A stretch of 64,000 bases of DNA, from contig CM028330.1 in NCBI GenBank assembly GCA_016647705.1, positions 48,202,397 to 48,266,396 on the forward strand. Reading direction: 5' to 3'. Positions within the stretch are counted from its first letter, which is position 1, and every line of letters starts with the position of its first letter. Positions 46,005 to 57,734 of the stretch are shown here, piece after piece. The translations under genes were made by a program, and so were the position numbers. Origin of the DNA: Eucommia ulmoides. Its lineage: Eukaryota; Streptophyta; Magnoliopsida; Garryales; Eucommiaceae. The notes below the pieces were generated by a model that saw only the letters and a list, made by a program, of their open reading frames with translations, was not told the DNA's origin and made no database searches.

Positions 46005-47175
46005 ATATGCACGTGTGCAACGTGTATATATTAATTTATAACAACAACAACAACAACAACAACAATAATTGAATGGATAAGAGTTGAAGATCATTATTAT
46101 CATAAAAAGAAATTGGAGACGCAACAGGAGGATAAGAAATAAGGCCAAAAAGCTTTTATATATATATATATATATATATATGAATATTTTGTGTATTTCG
46201 ATTCGGATTTCAGCTTCGATTCAGGTAAAATTTCCAACTCTTTTAATATACGTATATAATTTCTTCATGTATTGTGTTGTTTATGCTAGTACTATTATAA
46301 TTGTTATTTTTTTTTTATGAAATATTTAGGAATACGTCCTATGTGAAAATTATGTGAGATACACGTTTATGTGTTTATTTGGGATTTAATTGTTTTGTGT
46401 TTATTTTGGGAATGATTAGATGCACATATTAGAGGCGATAAAATTTTATTGAGCGTTGACTCACAATTCCACAATTTTTATTGCAGGGCTGATGAGAATG
46501 AGATTGCGCCGAGAATTATACTTGAATTTTTATTTGCAATAATTGTATTTATTATTTACTATTGTAAAATCGAATCGAAGAATTCGATAATTACACTTAT
46601 CGTCGTAGTAGTATAATTTCTCATATTTTTATTAAATAAAATAACGAGTTAAGAATAAAATACGAATAAAATGAATTTCCGTATATTAAATGCTCAATAC
46701 TGCTCCGTTATCTTATTTATGTGCCTCAATTCTGCTCCATGGTTTTCCATGAAAAGTGAAGGCATATATGACAATTATATGAATATTTTATCCACGGATT
46801 CTATTTTTAATATATTTATTTCCTTCTAAATCTTCTTGGTTTGATCTTACATTCAGGCGGTTGAACCTCTAATTGGATCCAAAAAATAATAATATGAGAT
46901 TTATGAGTAATTGAATAGAATTGTCTCCGTCACATTGTAGCAAACTCTCAAATTAAAGAACTAAAATATTAGTCATTCGGATTTGATGTTAATTCTCCAA
47001 GGGGAAAAATCAAGTGGCGACCCTGGGAAATCGAGCTGTTACAATTTAGTGTAAGAGATGAATTAATAGTAATACTAATTTATTCTAAATGGTGAAAGAT
47101 TTGGGATATAATTCTCTATAGAATAAATCAAGTGGCGGCCCTGAAAAATCGGGTCGTTACATAAGTTTTTTTTTT
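46005..47175 (+). mobile_element. Second chromovirus-like LTR end
   Basis: 46985-47165 matches 40560-40740 ('AATTAATAGTAATACTAATTTATT', ending 'ATCGGGTCGTTACA'). The upstream part holds CAA and TA microsatellites and an intron-like 'TTTATTGCAGGGCTGATGAG'. No coding. Confidence 0.4.
46041..46064. repeat. (CAA)n microsatellite
   Basis: Eight units. A (TA)n tract of about 12 units follows at 46157-46181. Confidence 0.9.
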
Positions 47176-47639
47176 TTTTTTACATTAGGTTGCTGGTAGG
47201 ATTGGTTGACCGACTATTTTGTTTTCGGTCGACGGTTCTAGATAATTTTTACTTTTTAGCCTAATTTTTAATGTAATTCTTCATTTCATCTTTTTCTCTC
47301 AATTGTACACATTCTAAAAGTTGTAAAACACATATATATCTGATAGTTCAAGATGGCACATAAGTATGCAAGTGATATGTGTTTTGTGTATCATAGAAGG
47401 GTTAATGTGTATTACTATTATAAGGATAAAGTGTTACCTTATCTTAGATATACAACATTGTTTATTTTAATCCCTCCTGTGCCTTTCAGTGTTCAATGAA
47501 CTTTTGTTTTCGTCTTGAGTTTTCAACATCTTTTCAACGACAGTGTATTCGGACTAGGGTAAACACATCGTTACGATCTAACGACCTGAGATATATCCAA
47601 CGACTTGAGTTTTCAACATCTTACTAACACCCTCTCAGG
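47176..47639. other. Rearranged repeat debris
   Basis: 47195-47260 holds 'GGTTGACCGAC' and 'CGGTCGACGG', as in the SIRE-like LTR arrays. 47545-47595 matches family R LTR sequence in plus orientation (ATTCGGACTAGGGTAAACAC), although the adjoining R4 LTR is in minus orientation. Confidence 0.45.
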
Positions 47640-48414
47640 TCGTTAGGTCGTTAGAGATTCCTCATCATTCACAATAAAACAACATTAACTTACAAAGAGA
47701 GAAACAAAGGAAGAAAGATTAAATCTTAAAGTGGAGTGATCCACTGTCGCCAAAGATCGATCCGCTAGTGTTTCATCTTCTCCGAATAATGAATCTCCTC
47801 TTTGAGCTCTTCAAGAATGGCCAATGATCACCTTCTAAGGGTTAGGGACGTTCAAGTTTCCAAGAGTTTTAATGGAAGTGGGAGAATGGGTATTTATAGG
47901 TACAAGGTTTCAATATATCTAAAAATATCTATTTTGCTGTGCAGAGCTGACCGTTGCGGCGGTGGGGATCAGCGTTGCGGCGGTGAGTATGTTGGCCAAC
48001 TTTTTAAACTCTCTGATCTTTCACCACCTAAGCAGTGGGATTCACCGCTTAGGCGGTGAGTAAGTCAGTTTAACCTTCGCCGCAGCGGTAGAAATCAACG
48101 CCGCAGCAGTGAAACAACTCAAGCTTTTTGCACTTTCACCGCCTAGGTGATAGGACTTATGTATTTTCAGCACTGCCAACATTCTCATCACCGCGGTGGT
48201 GGCCTTCTCACTGCGGCGGTGGGTCTTGTGATCTTGGAACGTTGTTTCTTCATCATTTCTTCACCGTTTTCTCATCGTTTCGCCTGTTTATAGCTTGTTA
48301 ACGTCTGTACACCTGATTTAACTAAAAACAAACTAAAACGTAATTAAATATTAATAATACACTCGAAAACTACCAAATTCGATTTAGAAGTAGATAAATA
48401 TTTTACACCTATCA
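47640..48414 (-). mobile_element. R4 3' LTR, truncated
   Basis: Collinear with 52075-52794, including 'GGAGTGATCCACTGTCGCC', TATA CCTATAAATACCC (47888-47900 reversed) and ending TTTTACACCTATCA. Confidence 0.85.
47945..48215. repeat. GC-palindrome array in R4 3' LTR
   Basis: Includes TCACCGCTTAGGCGGTGA (48042-48059), 'TTGCGGCGGTG', 'TTCACCGCCTAGGTGA' and 'TCACCGCGGTGGTGG', about ten half or full units. Confidence 0.85.
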
Positions 48415-48455
48415 AATACCCCCAAACTTGAAATTTTGCTAGTCCTTGAGCAAAA
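48415..48455 (-). other. R4 PPT and upstream stem-loop
   Basis: Minus strand: TTTTGCT and AGCAAAA arms (48434-48455) around an 8-nt loop, then CAAGTTTGGGGGTATT touching the LTR. Confidence 0.8.
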
Positions 48456-50022
48456 CACCCTAACACTAAATTAAACTAACAACACTAATTAACTAACAAC
48501 TAATCTAAAAATGAAAAACTTTAACAAATAAGAAGTATATGCATGCAAGTTCCAAATTCAATTGAAGAAACCAAGTTGGTCCTCCCTCAACAGCCCTTAA
48601 TTTGATCAAGTTCGGGAAATAATACCCAAGTGGTGTTCTAGAATTTCAACACTTAATTTTAGTTAAAATCATTCTAGATCCATTTGAAATGTGTGTGTGA
48701 GAGAGCTCAAATGTATAACTAACGAAACACCAGATTGGATCATTCAGTAGAGAAGCTCATGACTTAAACCTTGAAGGATTCAGGAAAACCATATACTTGA
48801 CTGGGCTCAACTATCAACTAATGTAGGTTCGGACATTCACAGAGATCAATTGAGCTTGGTTGGCTTTGGAGAACAACCAAGGGTATTGTAAGAATAGAAA
48901 ACATAAAATCGTTAAGATTAAATGATACCTGAGGCACAAACACTTGTCGCTATCTCTCTCTCATAACCCCACATATTTAAAATACAACCCTGAACAAGAA
49001 TTTAAGAATGATGTATTCACTTGACGATGAAAATAAAAGCTATATTCACATAGTTTTTTTTTTTTTTTACCACATTGTCACACCCCCAAACTTATTTGAA
49101 TTTGTACAATTTTAGGGGCGTGCAAAAAGAATGACAAGTGAATACATTAATACTGAACCGACCACAATTCGTTCGAAACGCCAATCACTCACTTCAAGTT
49201 ATTATTAGTCTATGCTACTTGATTTCACTCAATTTTGACTTTTAGGCTTAGCGATAATAGTTTGGAAAAATTTAATTGGTTAGAGTATTGAAACGTGTTC
49301 AGAATTGAAAAGTTTATTGGCTTCGACAAGGGAACGAGGGATAAAAAAGTTCAGGTTAGCTACAAAGGTTCAAGCGAAAAAAGTGAAGGCCTAAATCACG
49401 CCTCCAGAATTACCTTACCTAGGATTTCGCCTCAAGTCTACCCAAAATCAAGTTCTAGATTCCTCATTTGCTTCATGAACTTATTACTGAATAATCAACG
49501 TCAAATCATTCAAATAATTGTACATGGAGTCCATGCGATCGTGCGATTTAAGGTTCATAATAATTTTTACCTAATCGACATGCTAAGCACACATGACTAG
49601 CATTATCCCCGACCTCGATATACAATTAAGAGATAATTTTCATCATCGGGAAACGGACTGAGACGAATTCAACAAGTCACATAACATATACGACTTCATA
49701 CATAAACAACACTATATTAAATCTAAATACTAACATACATAGCATTTAACATGAAAACAAAACAAAAAAAAATAAATAAATAAACAAAAAACAAAAAATT
49801 AAAATAAAGCTTAACTAAAAATTAAAGTTTTACATACAAAAAATATTTCCATCATTCACATCTATTTTTAACAACACAAAACGTGATGTACTTTCCCCCT
49901 AAACTTAAAAACAGGCAGTGCCTTTATTGACTAAGCAGCGAATCCAATAACAGTTTATAGTAATGACAAGTAAAATTAGGTGCCGACACATACTTAGGGC
50001 TAAGACGTAAAAGTCTCACCCC
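48456..50022 (-). mobile_element. R4 non-coding internal tail
   Basis: Aligns in reverse with the tail of R1 and R3 ('TCAATTGATCTCTGTG', 'CTTCAAGTTATTATTAG' and similar). The plus-strand frame at 49295-49600 is a by-product. No gene. Confidence 0.65.
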
Positions 50023-50370
50023 CTACCGTTCACTGGGAGGAAAGTCATCGCCACTACTATCATGTTGGAATGGAAATTGTGGTGGTTGCAAGAGGTGAGG
50101 TAGCACATATGGCATAGGCAGCGGATAAGTACTCATATCAATGTTGAGGCGCTTGACAAAAAGCCATTGGATTTGATCTTGCGCACACACTGATCGCAAT
50201 GTTTCAACAAAATATGAACAATGTAACATGAAATTTTGTTTCACACAATTTAACAATCCATGGAAACTTAGTTTATCATCAAAAATCAAACCAAAATCCC
50301 ATATAAATTGAAAATCGCGAAAATGGGGATTAAACCTGATTTTTGGTGGATGATTTGGGGTGGAAATCAC
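50023..50370 (-). CDS. R4 internal ORF, unknown
   Basis: 115 open codons on the element's sense strand, no ATG at the start (GTG). The product is Phe- and Pro-rich ('FRDFQFIWDFGLIFDDKLSF', 'PLPMPYVLPHLLQPPQFPF') and ends SSGDDFPPSER. It resembles the C-terminal end of an Athila-type Gag only in general character; no diagnostic motif is seen. Probably a remnant. Confidence 0.35.
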   Translation of the reverse strand: MISTPNHPPKIRFNPHFRDFQFIWDFGLIFDDKLSFHGLLNCVKQNFMLHCSYFVETLRSVCAQDQIQWLFVKRLNIDMSTYPLPMPYVLPHLLQPPQFPFQHDSSGDDFPPSER

Positions 50371-50499
50371 AAATTTTGTAAATGAAATGATGAAATTGAT
50401 GGTTTGAAACTATTTGGAAGGATGAAAATGGAGAAATTTTGGAGTTTCAAAAGTGGTTGTGGCATTTTTGTAATAGCGGGATGGTTTTAATCACACAAA

Positions 50500-50740
50500 G
50501 CCTCACCGCCGCGGTGGTGTAAGTGCCTTTTTAAAACCAATTCTTTCTGCTGTTTCATCATCTAGGCGGTGAGAATCACCGCCTCGGCAGTGAAGAGCCT
50601 TTTTCACAACGTAACACTCTGTTGTTTCACCGCTACGGCGGTGAGGCGTTTATGCTAAAAACTTGACATCTTGTATTTTCAGTGCCGCGGCGATTCATCC
50701 ATCTCCGTGGAAGTACATCCACTACCTAGGCGATGAGCCT
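50500..50740. repeat. GC-palindrome array inside R4 internal region
   Basis: TCACCGCTACGGCGGTGA (50627-50644), 'CCTCACCGCCGCGGTGGTG', 'TCATCTAGGCGGTGA', 'TCACCGCCTCGGCAGTGA' and 'CCACTACCTAGGCGATG'. It is outside the LTR, unlike the other arrays. Confidence 0.8.
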
Positions 50741-51288
50741 GCTGCTGAATTTTCATATTTTTTCTTCAAGTTTTCACACAAAGGCTCCACTCCATGCGTT
50801 TCCACTTCACTTATTCAAAGTTTTTAAGTGCGAAACATATCTCCGATTATCCTCACTCCTTAATTCTCCTCCAAACACGCTCTGAGATCATTCCAGCCTA
50901 AAAAAAATAGCAAAAATTGGGTAAAATTTGATACCCTCGATTTTGGATAAAAAAACGTGACTTGCTTGATTTAACGTCCCTAGCTGGACTTGGTTGAGTA
51001 TTTTTCACCAAAATCCCTCATAGACAAGGAATTTCGGATAGAATGCTCCGTTGGATCACAATTCATGGCATTGAAATTCGCTTCTTCTCTTTCTCTTTAT
51101 CCTTTAACGTACGCTCGATCTCCGAATCAAGAGCCAAGAATTTCAACTTCTTCTACGTTGTAAGCACTACTTGATCACAACTGACGAAACAAATGAACAA
51201 AATAATTAAAAAGAAAATAAAACAAAAGAATTGTCTAGATTAATATTCAACTACTTAGTTGCAATATCAATTCTACGCATTCAACACT

Positions 51289-51313
51289 ATCCCCAGCAAC
51301 GGCGCTAAAAACT
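51289..51313 (-). other. R4 primer-binding site
   Basis: Minus strand TAGCGCCGTTGCTGGGG directly after the LTR end, the best preserved PBS of family R here. Confidence 0.85.
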
Positions 51314-52794
51314 TGTACGACGAGATTATTACATGCTTGTGTATTGACTATTCGTAATTGCACGAGGTCCAATTTTAATGAAGTGAATCTTTAAGATCGG
51401 ATATCATTCCCACAGGGATGGTGTGAATAATTGAATATTGTAATTGTATAGTCTTATATTATCCAGACGATTCAAGAATTATTTTAAAATTAAACTAATT
51501 AAAACTAAGCTAAACTACAATTAGTGGGTTAATCCTAACTAAGTTTATTACCTAGGGATTGATTTCGTTCACTTACTACATGTTTGATTTCATTTAGTTA
51601 ACAATAACGGAGTTTCGGTATTCGATAATCTCAGTTCGTAAACTCACTCGCCACCCCTCCCGAGTGTAAGCTGAGTGAATACGTGACTTCACGTCAACGA
51701 AGAAGTCCCCCTCAACATTTTAAAGATGCTAGGTCACGTGAGTATTTCTCCAACGTCATCGATTGCACACTTATTAATGCCCTCTCGGGTCGTTAGATTG
51801 TAACGATGTGTTTACCCTAGTCCAAATTCGGGGTTATCTCTTCTGAGTGTCAAACCCCGTATTCTCAAATCCAACCCTGACATCTTAACAAGCATATTAA
51901 AGTTGTAATAAAATGATAAAAACAATTGGATTTAAAAACAAACAACCGTTAAAGAAACATATATTTTATCAAACTAATATTTACACAATTACATCTATCC
52001 CTAGCTAATATTTATCTAATCTAACATGATCTTGGCCATTAAAACATTAAACCAAGAGGGATTCATCATCATTCCCAATGAACATTAAGTTACAAAGAGA
52101 GAAACAAAGGAAGAAAGATCAAATCTTAAAGTGGAGTGATCCACTGTTGCCAAAGATCGATCCACTAGTGTTTTCTCTTCCCTGAATGATGAATCTCCTC
52201 TTTGAGCTCTTCAAGAATGGCTAAGGATCATGTCCTAAGGGTTAGAGACGTTCAAGTGTCCAAAATTTTTTGTTGGAAGTGGGAGAATGGGTATTTATAG
52301 GTATAAGGTTTCAAAATATCAAAAATTATCTATTTTGTTGTGGAGCAGCGACCACCATGGAGGTGGGGATCAGCGCCGCGGCGGTGGGTATGTCAGCCAG
52401 CTTTTCAAACTCTCTAATCTTTCACCGCTTAGGCGGTGACTAAGTCGGTTTAACCTTCTCTGCAACAGTGGAGATCAGCGCCATGGCGGTGAAACAGGTC
52501 CAACTCTCTGCACTTTCACCGCCTAGGCGGTGGGACTTGTGTTTTTTCAGTACTCCCAGTATTCTCACCACCATGGCGGTGGCCTTCTCGCCGCGGCAGT
52601 AGGTCTTGTGATCTTGAAACCTTATTTTTTAATCATTTCTTTACCGTTTTCCCACTGTTTCACCTGTTTATAGCTCGTTAACATTCCTACACCTGATTTA
52701 ACTAAAAACAAACTAAAACGCAATTAAATATTAATAATACACTCGAAAACTACCAAATTCGATTTAGAAGTAGATAGGTATTTTACACCTATCA
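51314..52794 (-). mobile_element. R4 5' LTR
   Basis: Complete, plus-strand TGTACGACGAG...CACCTATCA. TATA at 52291-52300 (reverse of CTATAAATAC). Confidence 0.88.
52340..52600. repeat. GC-palindrome array in R4 5' LTR
   Basis: CACCGCCTAGGCGGTG (52517-52532, perfect), TCACCGCTTAGGCGGTGA (52422-52439), CGCCATGGCG and 'ACCACCATGGCGGTGG'. It ends about 40 bp from the TATA box on the sense strand. Confidence 0.88.
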
Positions 52795-53188
52795 GTCAAC
52801 ATAACTATTTTCGAATGATATGTATCTATGCTCATTTGGCCTCAACCTCTCATAACAAGAAAATGAAAAGAGTTGAGGTTGTTCCAGAAACATCTTCTCA
52901 TCAAAAGAAACAAAAGAAGCAGGATGAGAAATTTGCTTGCTACTTCTGCAAGAAGTCGGGGCACATGAAGAAGGAGTGTTCCAAGTATGCCGTCTGGGGT
53001 GTAAAGAAGGGTATGCTTCTAATTTTAGTTTATTCTAAATTTAATTTTGCTTCTATACTTAAGGATACTTGGTGGATAGATTCTGGTGCTACTACTCACA
53101 TAAATATGTCTATGTAGGGTTTCCTGTAAATACGACTGCCAATTGATGCTAAAAGATTTATCTTTGTGGGCGACTCCAATAAAGTTGC
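52795..53188 (+). pseudogene. Copia C gag end and protease start
   Basis: Reads HLASTSHNKKMKRVEVVPET, then the zinc knuckle CYFCKKSGHMKKEC (CX2CX4HX4C, intact, 52938-52979), then the protease active site TWWIDSGATTHI (53067-53100) with DSGA intact. A stop follows at 53115-53117, then 'DAKRFIFVGDSNKVAE' up to the R5 insertion. TNT1-like copia polyprotein. The 5' gag is missing beyond R4. Confidence 0.85.
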
Positions 53189-53399
53189 TGAAAGGTGTAA
53201 ATTACGTATCTAGTTCTATACCGAATTTGTTAGTTTTCGAGTATGTTTGTTATGTTTTTTAATACATTTTAATATGTTTTTATTCTTTTTGTATTAAAAC
53301 AGGTGCGTGGGGTAAAAATGTATGAAATCGGAGCATAAACGATCAAATCGTATCGAGAATGGTGAAAAAATGAGCAAGGAGGCAAAAATATGAAGGAAG

Positions 53400-53645
53400 C
53401 CCACCGCCTAGGCGGTGAAGATGCCAAAAAAATACATTTGGCTATTGAGAGCCCATTGCCTAGGCGGTGAAGAAGCAGAATGTTTGGAGTAGTCTCTCGG
53501 CCTAGGCGAAAATTCCACTGCCTAGGCCGAAATCCAGCAGAATGTTTTCCACAGCCACCGCCTTCTCCATCACCTCAACAAGCCTTTAATCGACATACTC
53601 TACTACCTAGGTGGAAATTCCACCATAGGCGGTGACTTCTGCGCA
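53400..53645. repeat. CCTAGG-centred palindrome array in R5
   Basis: CACCGCCTAGGCGGTG (53402-53417, perfect), 'CCATTGCCTAGGCGGTG', 'CGGCCTAGGCG', 'CCACTGCCTAGGCCG' and 'CTACCTAGGTGG': nearly every unit has the CCTAGG centre. TATA-like CTATTTATACCCC follows at about 53675. Confidence 0.88.
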
Positions 53646-54186
53646 GTGTTAGATATTTATTTTAGATATTTAGTCTATTTATACCCCTTTCCTCCATTCT
53701 CCTTCACACACCCCAGCCATTACAACCCTTAAGGCTTAGGTTAGGATATAAAGAGAGTATGAGGAGTTCTCAAACATATCAAAAGGAGAATATCAACACG
53801 CGGAGAAGGAGAATCGTTCGGTGGACGGTTTTAGCAGCAAATCTTCGGATATCAACTAAGTTCATCCGTTTTTCCTTTTATTTCTTATCTTCTATGTATT
53901 TTTGATCATGTTTAGCCTAGTTTTAATTGTAAAAATGACTATGGGCATAGGTTAAACATGGATTATGTATGGGATTAATATCGTTTATCCAAACGTAATT
54001 TTGGTTTAGTTGTGTTTCTTTGATGATTGTTCTTCAATGTTTGAGTGCGTTTATCATATTGTTTATTTATTGTTCATAGATTTACATATCAAGAATACGG
54101 GGTTTGACAATTCCCAGATTCGGACTAAAATAAACAAACTCCATGATCCAATAACCCGGTCGGGGTTAGGATTGTAGACAATCTAT

Positions 54187-54640
54187 GATGTTAGGGCAAG
54201 ACTCATGCGACCTAGAGTCGTTAAGACGTTGAGGGGGACTTCTTCGTTGATTCAAAGTTGCATATTCCCTCGTCTTACACTCGGCAAAGGTGGCGAGGGA
54301 GTTTTAGAACTGAGATTGTCGATAGGGTAAACACAACGCATGAAATCAATGACGTTGGGGCGAGATTTACATGACCTAGGGTCGTTAAGACGTTGAGGGG
54401 GACTTCTTTGTTGACACGAAGTTATGTTATATCCCTCGTCTTACACTCGGGAGAGGTGGTGAAGGAGTTTACGAATTGAGGTTTTGTGTGTAATCAATGA
54501 GGTTGGGACGGGACTCACGCAACCTAGGGTTGTTAAGACATTGAGAAGGACTTTTTCGTTGACACGAAGTTGTGTTATATCCCATGTCTTACACTCGGGA
54601 GAGGTGGCAGAGGAGTTTTAGATACCGAGATTGTCAAATA
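54187..54640 (+). repeat. ~150-bp triplication inside R5
   Basis: Three copies of 'GACGTTGGGGCGAGA...TTACACTCGGGAGAGGTGG' start at about 54187, 54351 and 54499. The other family LTRs have one copy. Confidence 0.85.
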
Positions 54641-54949
54641 GGTCGAACACCATTATTGTAAACTAAACGAAATGAAACGGGTTTAAGTAAATACAGTTAA
54701 TCCCTAGATAATCCATCCCATAACTATCTCGTATTAGTAATTAGTATAGTTAAAGTAATATTTTAGTATTAGTATTAAACTATATTCCATTTTTGTCGCT
54801 TAGATAAAATCGGGTTATGACAATCGCGGTACTCGATAGTAATCTTAACCAATCCCTGTGGATACGATACCCAACCGAAAGGTCCATTATACTAAAACTT
54901 GATCCGTAAGTTTGTGGTGAAAGTGGCAGCGCTTAATTAGCAGCCACCA

Positions 54950-57540
54950 TTTGTGGTGGAGGCTATAGAAACTTTCATATTACAATTGAAAACTGAGTTT
55001 TATTTTGATTTGTTTAAGACATTTGTTGCACCGTCTTTTAGACATAATTTAATTTCTATCTCTAGTTTGGAAAAATTATGATTTTCTTGTTTTTTTAGAA
55101 ATAATAAAATTATTCTCTATCAAAATTCAAATTTTATTGGTTCCAGTTCTTTAATTGATAATTTGTATATTATTGATGTTGTTAGTTCCTATAACAAAAT
55201 ACTGCAAAAAAGTTCACATGGTACGAAGAGAAAATTAAGTGAGAATTTCGCCGCCTTATGACATAAGCATTTAGGTCATATCCCTAAGTATAGAAATCAG
55301 AGGCTTGCGTCGGATGAAATTCTTGAACCCTTAAATTTAACAGGTTTTCAAGTCTGTGTTGAGTGTATCAAGGAGATATGAACAAATGTTAGAAAATTAA
55401 GTTCCGAGAGTACTGCATTTGTCTTAGAACTTATACATACTGATATTTGTGGTTCATTCCCTATGGCTTCTTGGAATGGACAACAGTACTTCATTACATT
55501 CATAGACAATTATTCTAGGTTCGGTTACCTATATTTGATATGTGAGAAGTCGCAATCCCTAGATATTTTCAAGTCTTTGAAAGCTGAAGTTGAACTTCAA
55601 CTTGGAAAGAAAATTAAGATTGTCAAATCGGACTATGGTGGTGAGTACTACGGGAGGAATGATGAACCAGGAGAACAATGTCAAGGACCTCTCACAATTT
55701 ACCTCAATGAGTGTGGAATTGTATTGCAATACACCATGCTTGGAATACCTAGCATGAACGGTGTTGCCGAGCAACGAAACTAAACTTTAAGGATACGGTA
55801 AGGAGTATGATTAGTCATTCCTCGTCGCTAAAGTCACTTTGGGGAGGAGCCTCAAAGACTGCAGTGTACATTCTTAACAGGGTACCCAGTAAAGCAGTTA
55901 CCAAAACCCTTATGAGCTTTGGACAAGCAAGAAGCCTCGTATTAGACACTTGCACATTTGGGATTGTCCAGCTGAGGTACGGCCTTCTAGGCTAGATGAA
56001 AGAAAATTGGACTCAAGGACGATTAGCTGCTATTTCATTGGTTACGCTGAACGCCCTTAGGGCTACAAGCTTTACGATTCCACATCAAGATCCTTCTTTG
56101 AAATGGAAAATGCAAGATTATTTGAGGATGTTGAGTTTGAGGGGGAAGAAAACATAAGGAATGTTGTCTTTGAAAAAAAAAAATCTATTATTGACGGTGA
56201 TCAGGTCTTTATATTTATTGTTGTTCAAGACACAGTTGTCTTCGAAGAAGAATCTGTTATTGACGGTGATCATATCTCTATACCTATTGTTATTTAAGAC
56301 ATAGTTCCAGTACTAGAGAACAATGTTCAGGCTCCTATTCCTAACATTGCTCCAAATTAAGAGAACAATGAGATTTTTCCTCAAGCACCACCTATAAAAC
56401 AAACTCAACAATCTCGAGAAGTATAATTTAGGAGAAGCACTAGGGAGAGGAGAAGTGCGATTTCAGATGAGTAAATCATTTTTCTCTAAGAACAAGAGAA
56501 TAGAGTTAGTTTAACAGATAATGACCCAATCAACTTTTGTTAAGCCATGTGTTGTTTTAACTCTCAGAAATGGATTGATTCCGTGAAGGATGAGTTAAAG
56601 TCTATGAAAGACAATGACATTTGGGATCTCGTCGAGTTTCTTGGAGGCGCGAAGCCCATTGGTTGTAAATGGATATTTAAAACCAAGAGAGATTCGAAAG
56701 GTAATGTCGAGAGATATAAGGCTTGTCTAGTCGCCAAAGGCTTTACTCAGAAGAAAGGCATAGATTACAAAGAGACTTTTTATTCGGTATCTTTAAAAGA
56801 CTCTTTTAGAATTATAATGGCACTGATGGATCATTTTAATCTAGAGTTGTATCAGATAGATGTCCAGACTGTATTTTTCAATAGAGACATTAACGAGACA
56901 ATTTATATGGTACAACCAGCAAACTTTGTATCGAGAGATCTAAAGTCTATGGTTTGCAAGTTAAAGAAATCCATCTATGGTCTCAAATAGGTTTTCGACA
57001 ATGGTATCACAAGTTCTATCAAGTCATTACCTCGTACGGTTTTGAGACGAATGTCGTTGATGACTGTGTTTATTACAAGTTCAGTGGGAGTAAATATATC
57101 TTTCTGATATCATATGTCTATGATATTTCGCTCGCTAGTAGCGATATTGGCTTGTTTCACGAAACTAAGAATTTTTTGACGAATAAACTCAATATGAAAG
57201 ATCTTGGTGATGCCTCTTTTGTATTAGGTATTCAGATACTGAAAGATCGTTCTTAAGGTATCCTTGGGTGGTCACAAAAGAGCTATATCGATAAGTTTCT
57301 GTGAAGATTCGACATAAAAGATAGTAAACCAGCAAACACGCCCATGACTAAAAGAGATAAGTTTAGTCTCAAACAATACCCCAATAAAGATCTTGAAAGG
57401 AAAGAGATGCAGAAGATTTCCTATGCTTCAGCGGTAGGGAATCTAATGTACGCTCAAGTTTGTACTTGTCTTGACATAGCATTTATAGTGGGAATTTGGG
57501 GCAGATATTTGAGTGATCCAGGTATGCAACATTGGAAGGC
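54950..57540 (+). pseudogene. Copia C protease end, integrase and reverse transcriptase
   Basis: After R5 the reading resumes (LQLKTEFYFDLFKTFVAPSF). The integrase zinc region shows HKHLGHI and later CVECIK. The core has 'ELIHTDICGSF', 'FIDNYSRFGYLY' and KSDYGGEYYG, so the catalytic DDE residues are visible (55430-55650). RT begins near 56547 with 'SMKDNDIWDLVE' and has 'YQIDVQTVFFNRDI' (first aspartate kept), but the YVDD motif reads YVYD (about 57112-57123), which would inactivate it. Frame changes near 56985 and several stops. Ends in 'GRYLSDPGMQHWKA' at the R6 insertion. Confidence 0.9.
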
Positions 57541-57734
57541 TGATAGGTATAATTTATCTATTTATCCTCAAGCCGGTATTCAAGTATTTTTATAGCATTT
57601 TAATTAGTTTTTATTTTTTTTTGTATAAATCAGGTGTTTGGGGTAAAAATGGACTAAAACGGTCCATAAACGAACAAGTCAATGGAAGAACAGTGGAGAA
57701 AAAGAGCAAAACAGACAATAATCAAAACCTGCAT

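Larger units (their letters stand above)
47640..52794 (-). mobile_element. Family R element R4
   Basis: Minus orientation: 5' LTR 51314-52794 (1,481 bp), PBS 51289-51313, internal region, stem-loop and PPT, then a 3' LTR 47640-48414 whose outer half is lost or rearranged. It inserted next to copia C gag (right flank GTCAAC). No gag-pol is present. Its internal region differs from R1 and R3 (no copy of the 260-codon protein), but stem-loop and PPT are conserved. Confidence 0.8.
53189..54949 (+). mobile_element. Family R solo LTR R5
   Basis: TGAAAGGTGTAAATTACG...GCAGCCACCA, 1,761 bp. Flanks GTTGC (53184-53188) and TTTGT (54950-54954) are a decayed target duplication: joining GTTGC to GGTGGAGGCTATAG restores the copia reading KVAVEAIE. 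Longer than other family LTRs because of an internal triplication (54187-54640). Confidence 0.85.

Noticed and set aside
49295..49600. 101-codon plus-strand frame
   Set aside because: Antisense to the non-coding tail of R4; the aligned regions of R1 and R3 do not keep it open.
53400..53645. Regular palindromic units as a CRISPR array
   Set aside because: Plant nuclear context, units of unequal length and sequence, spacers not unique, no cas genes.
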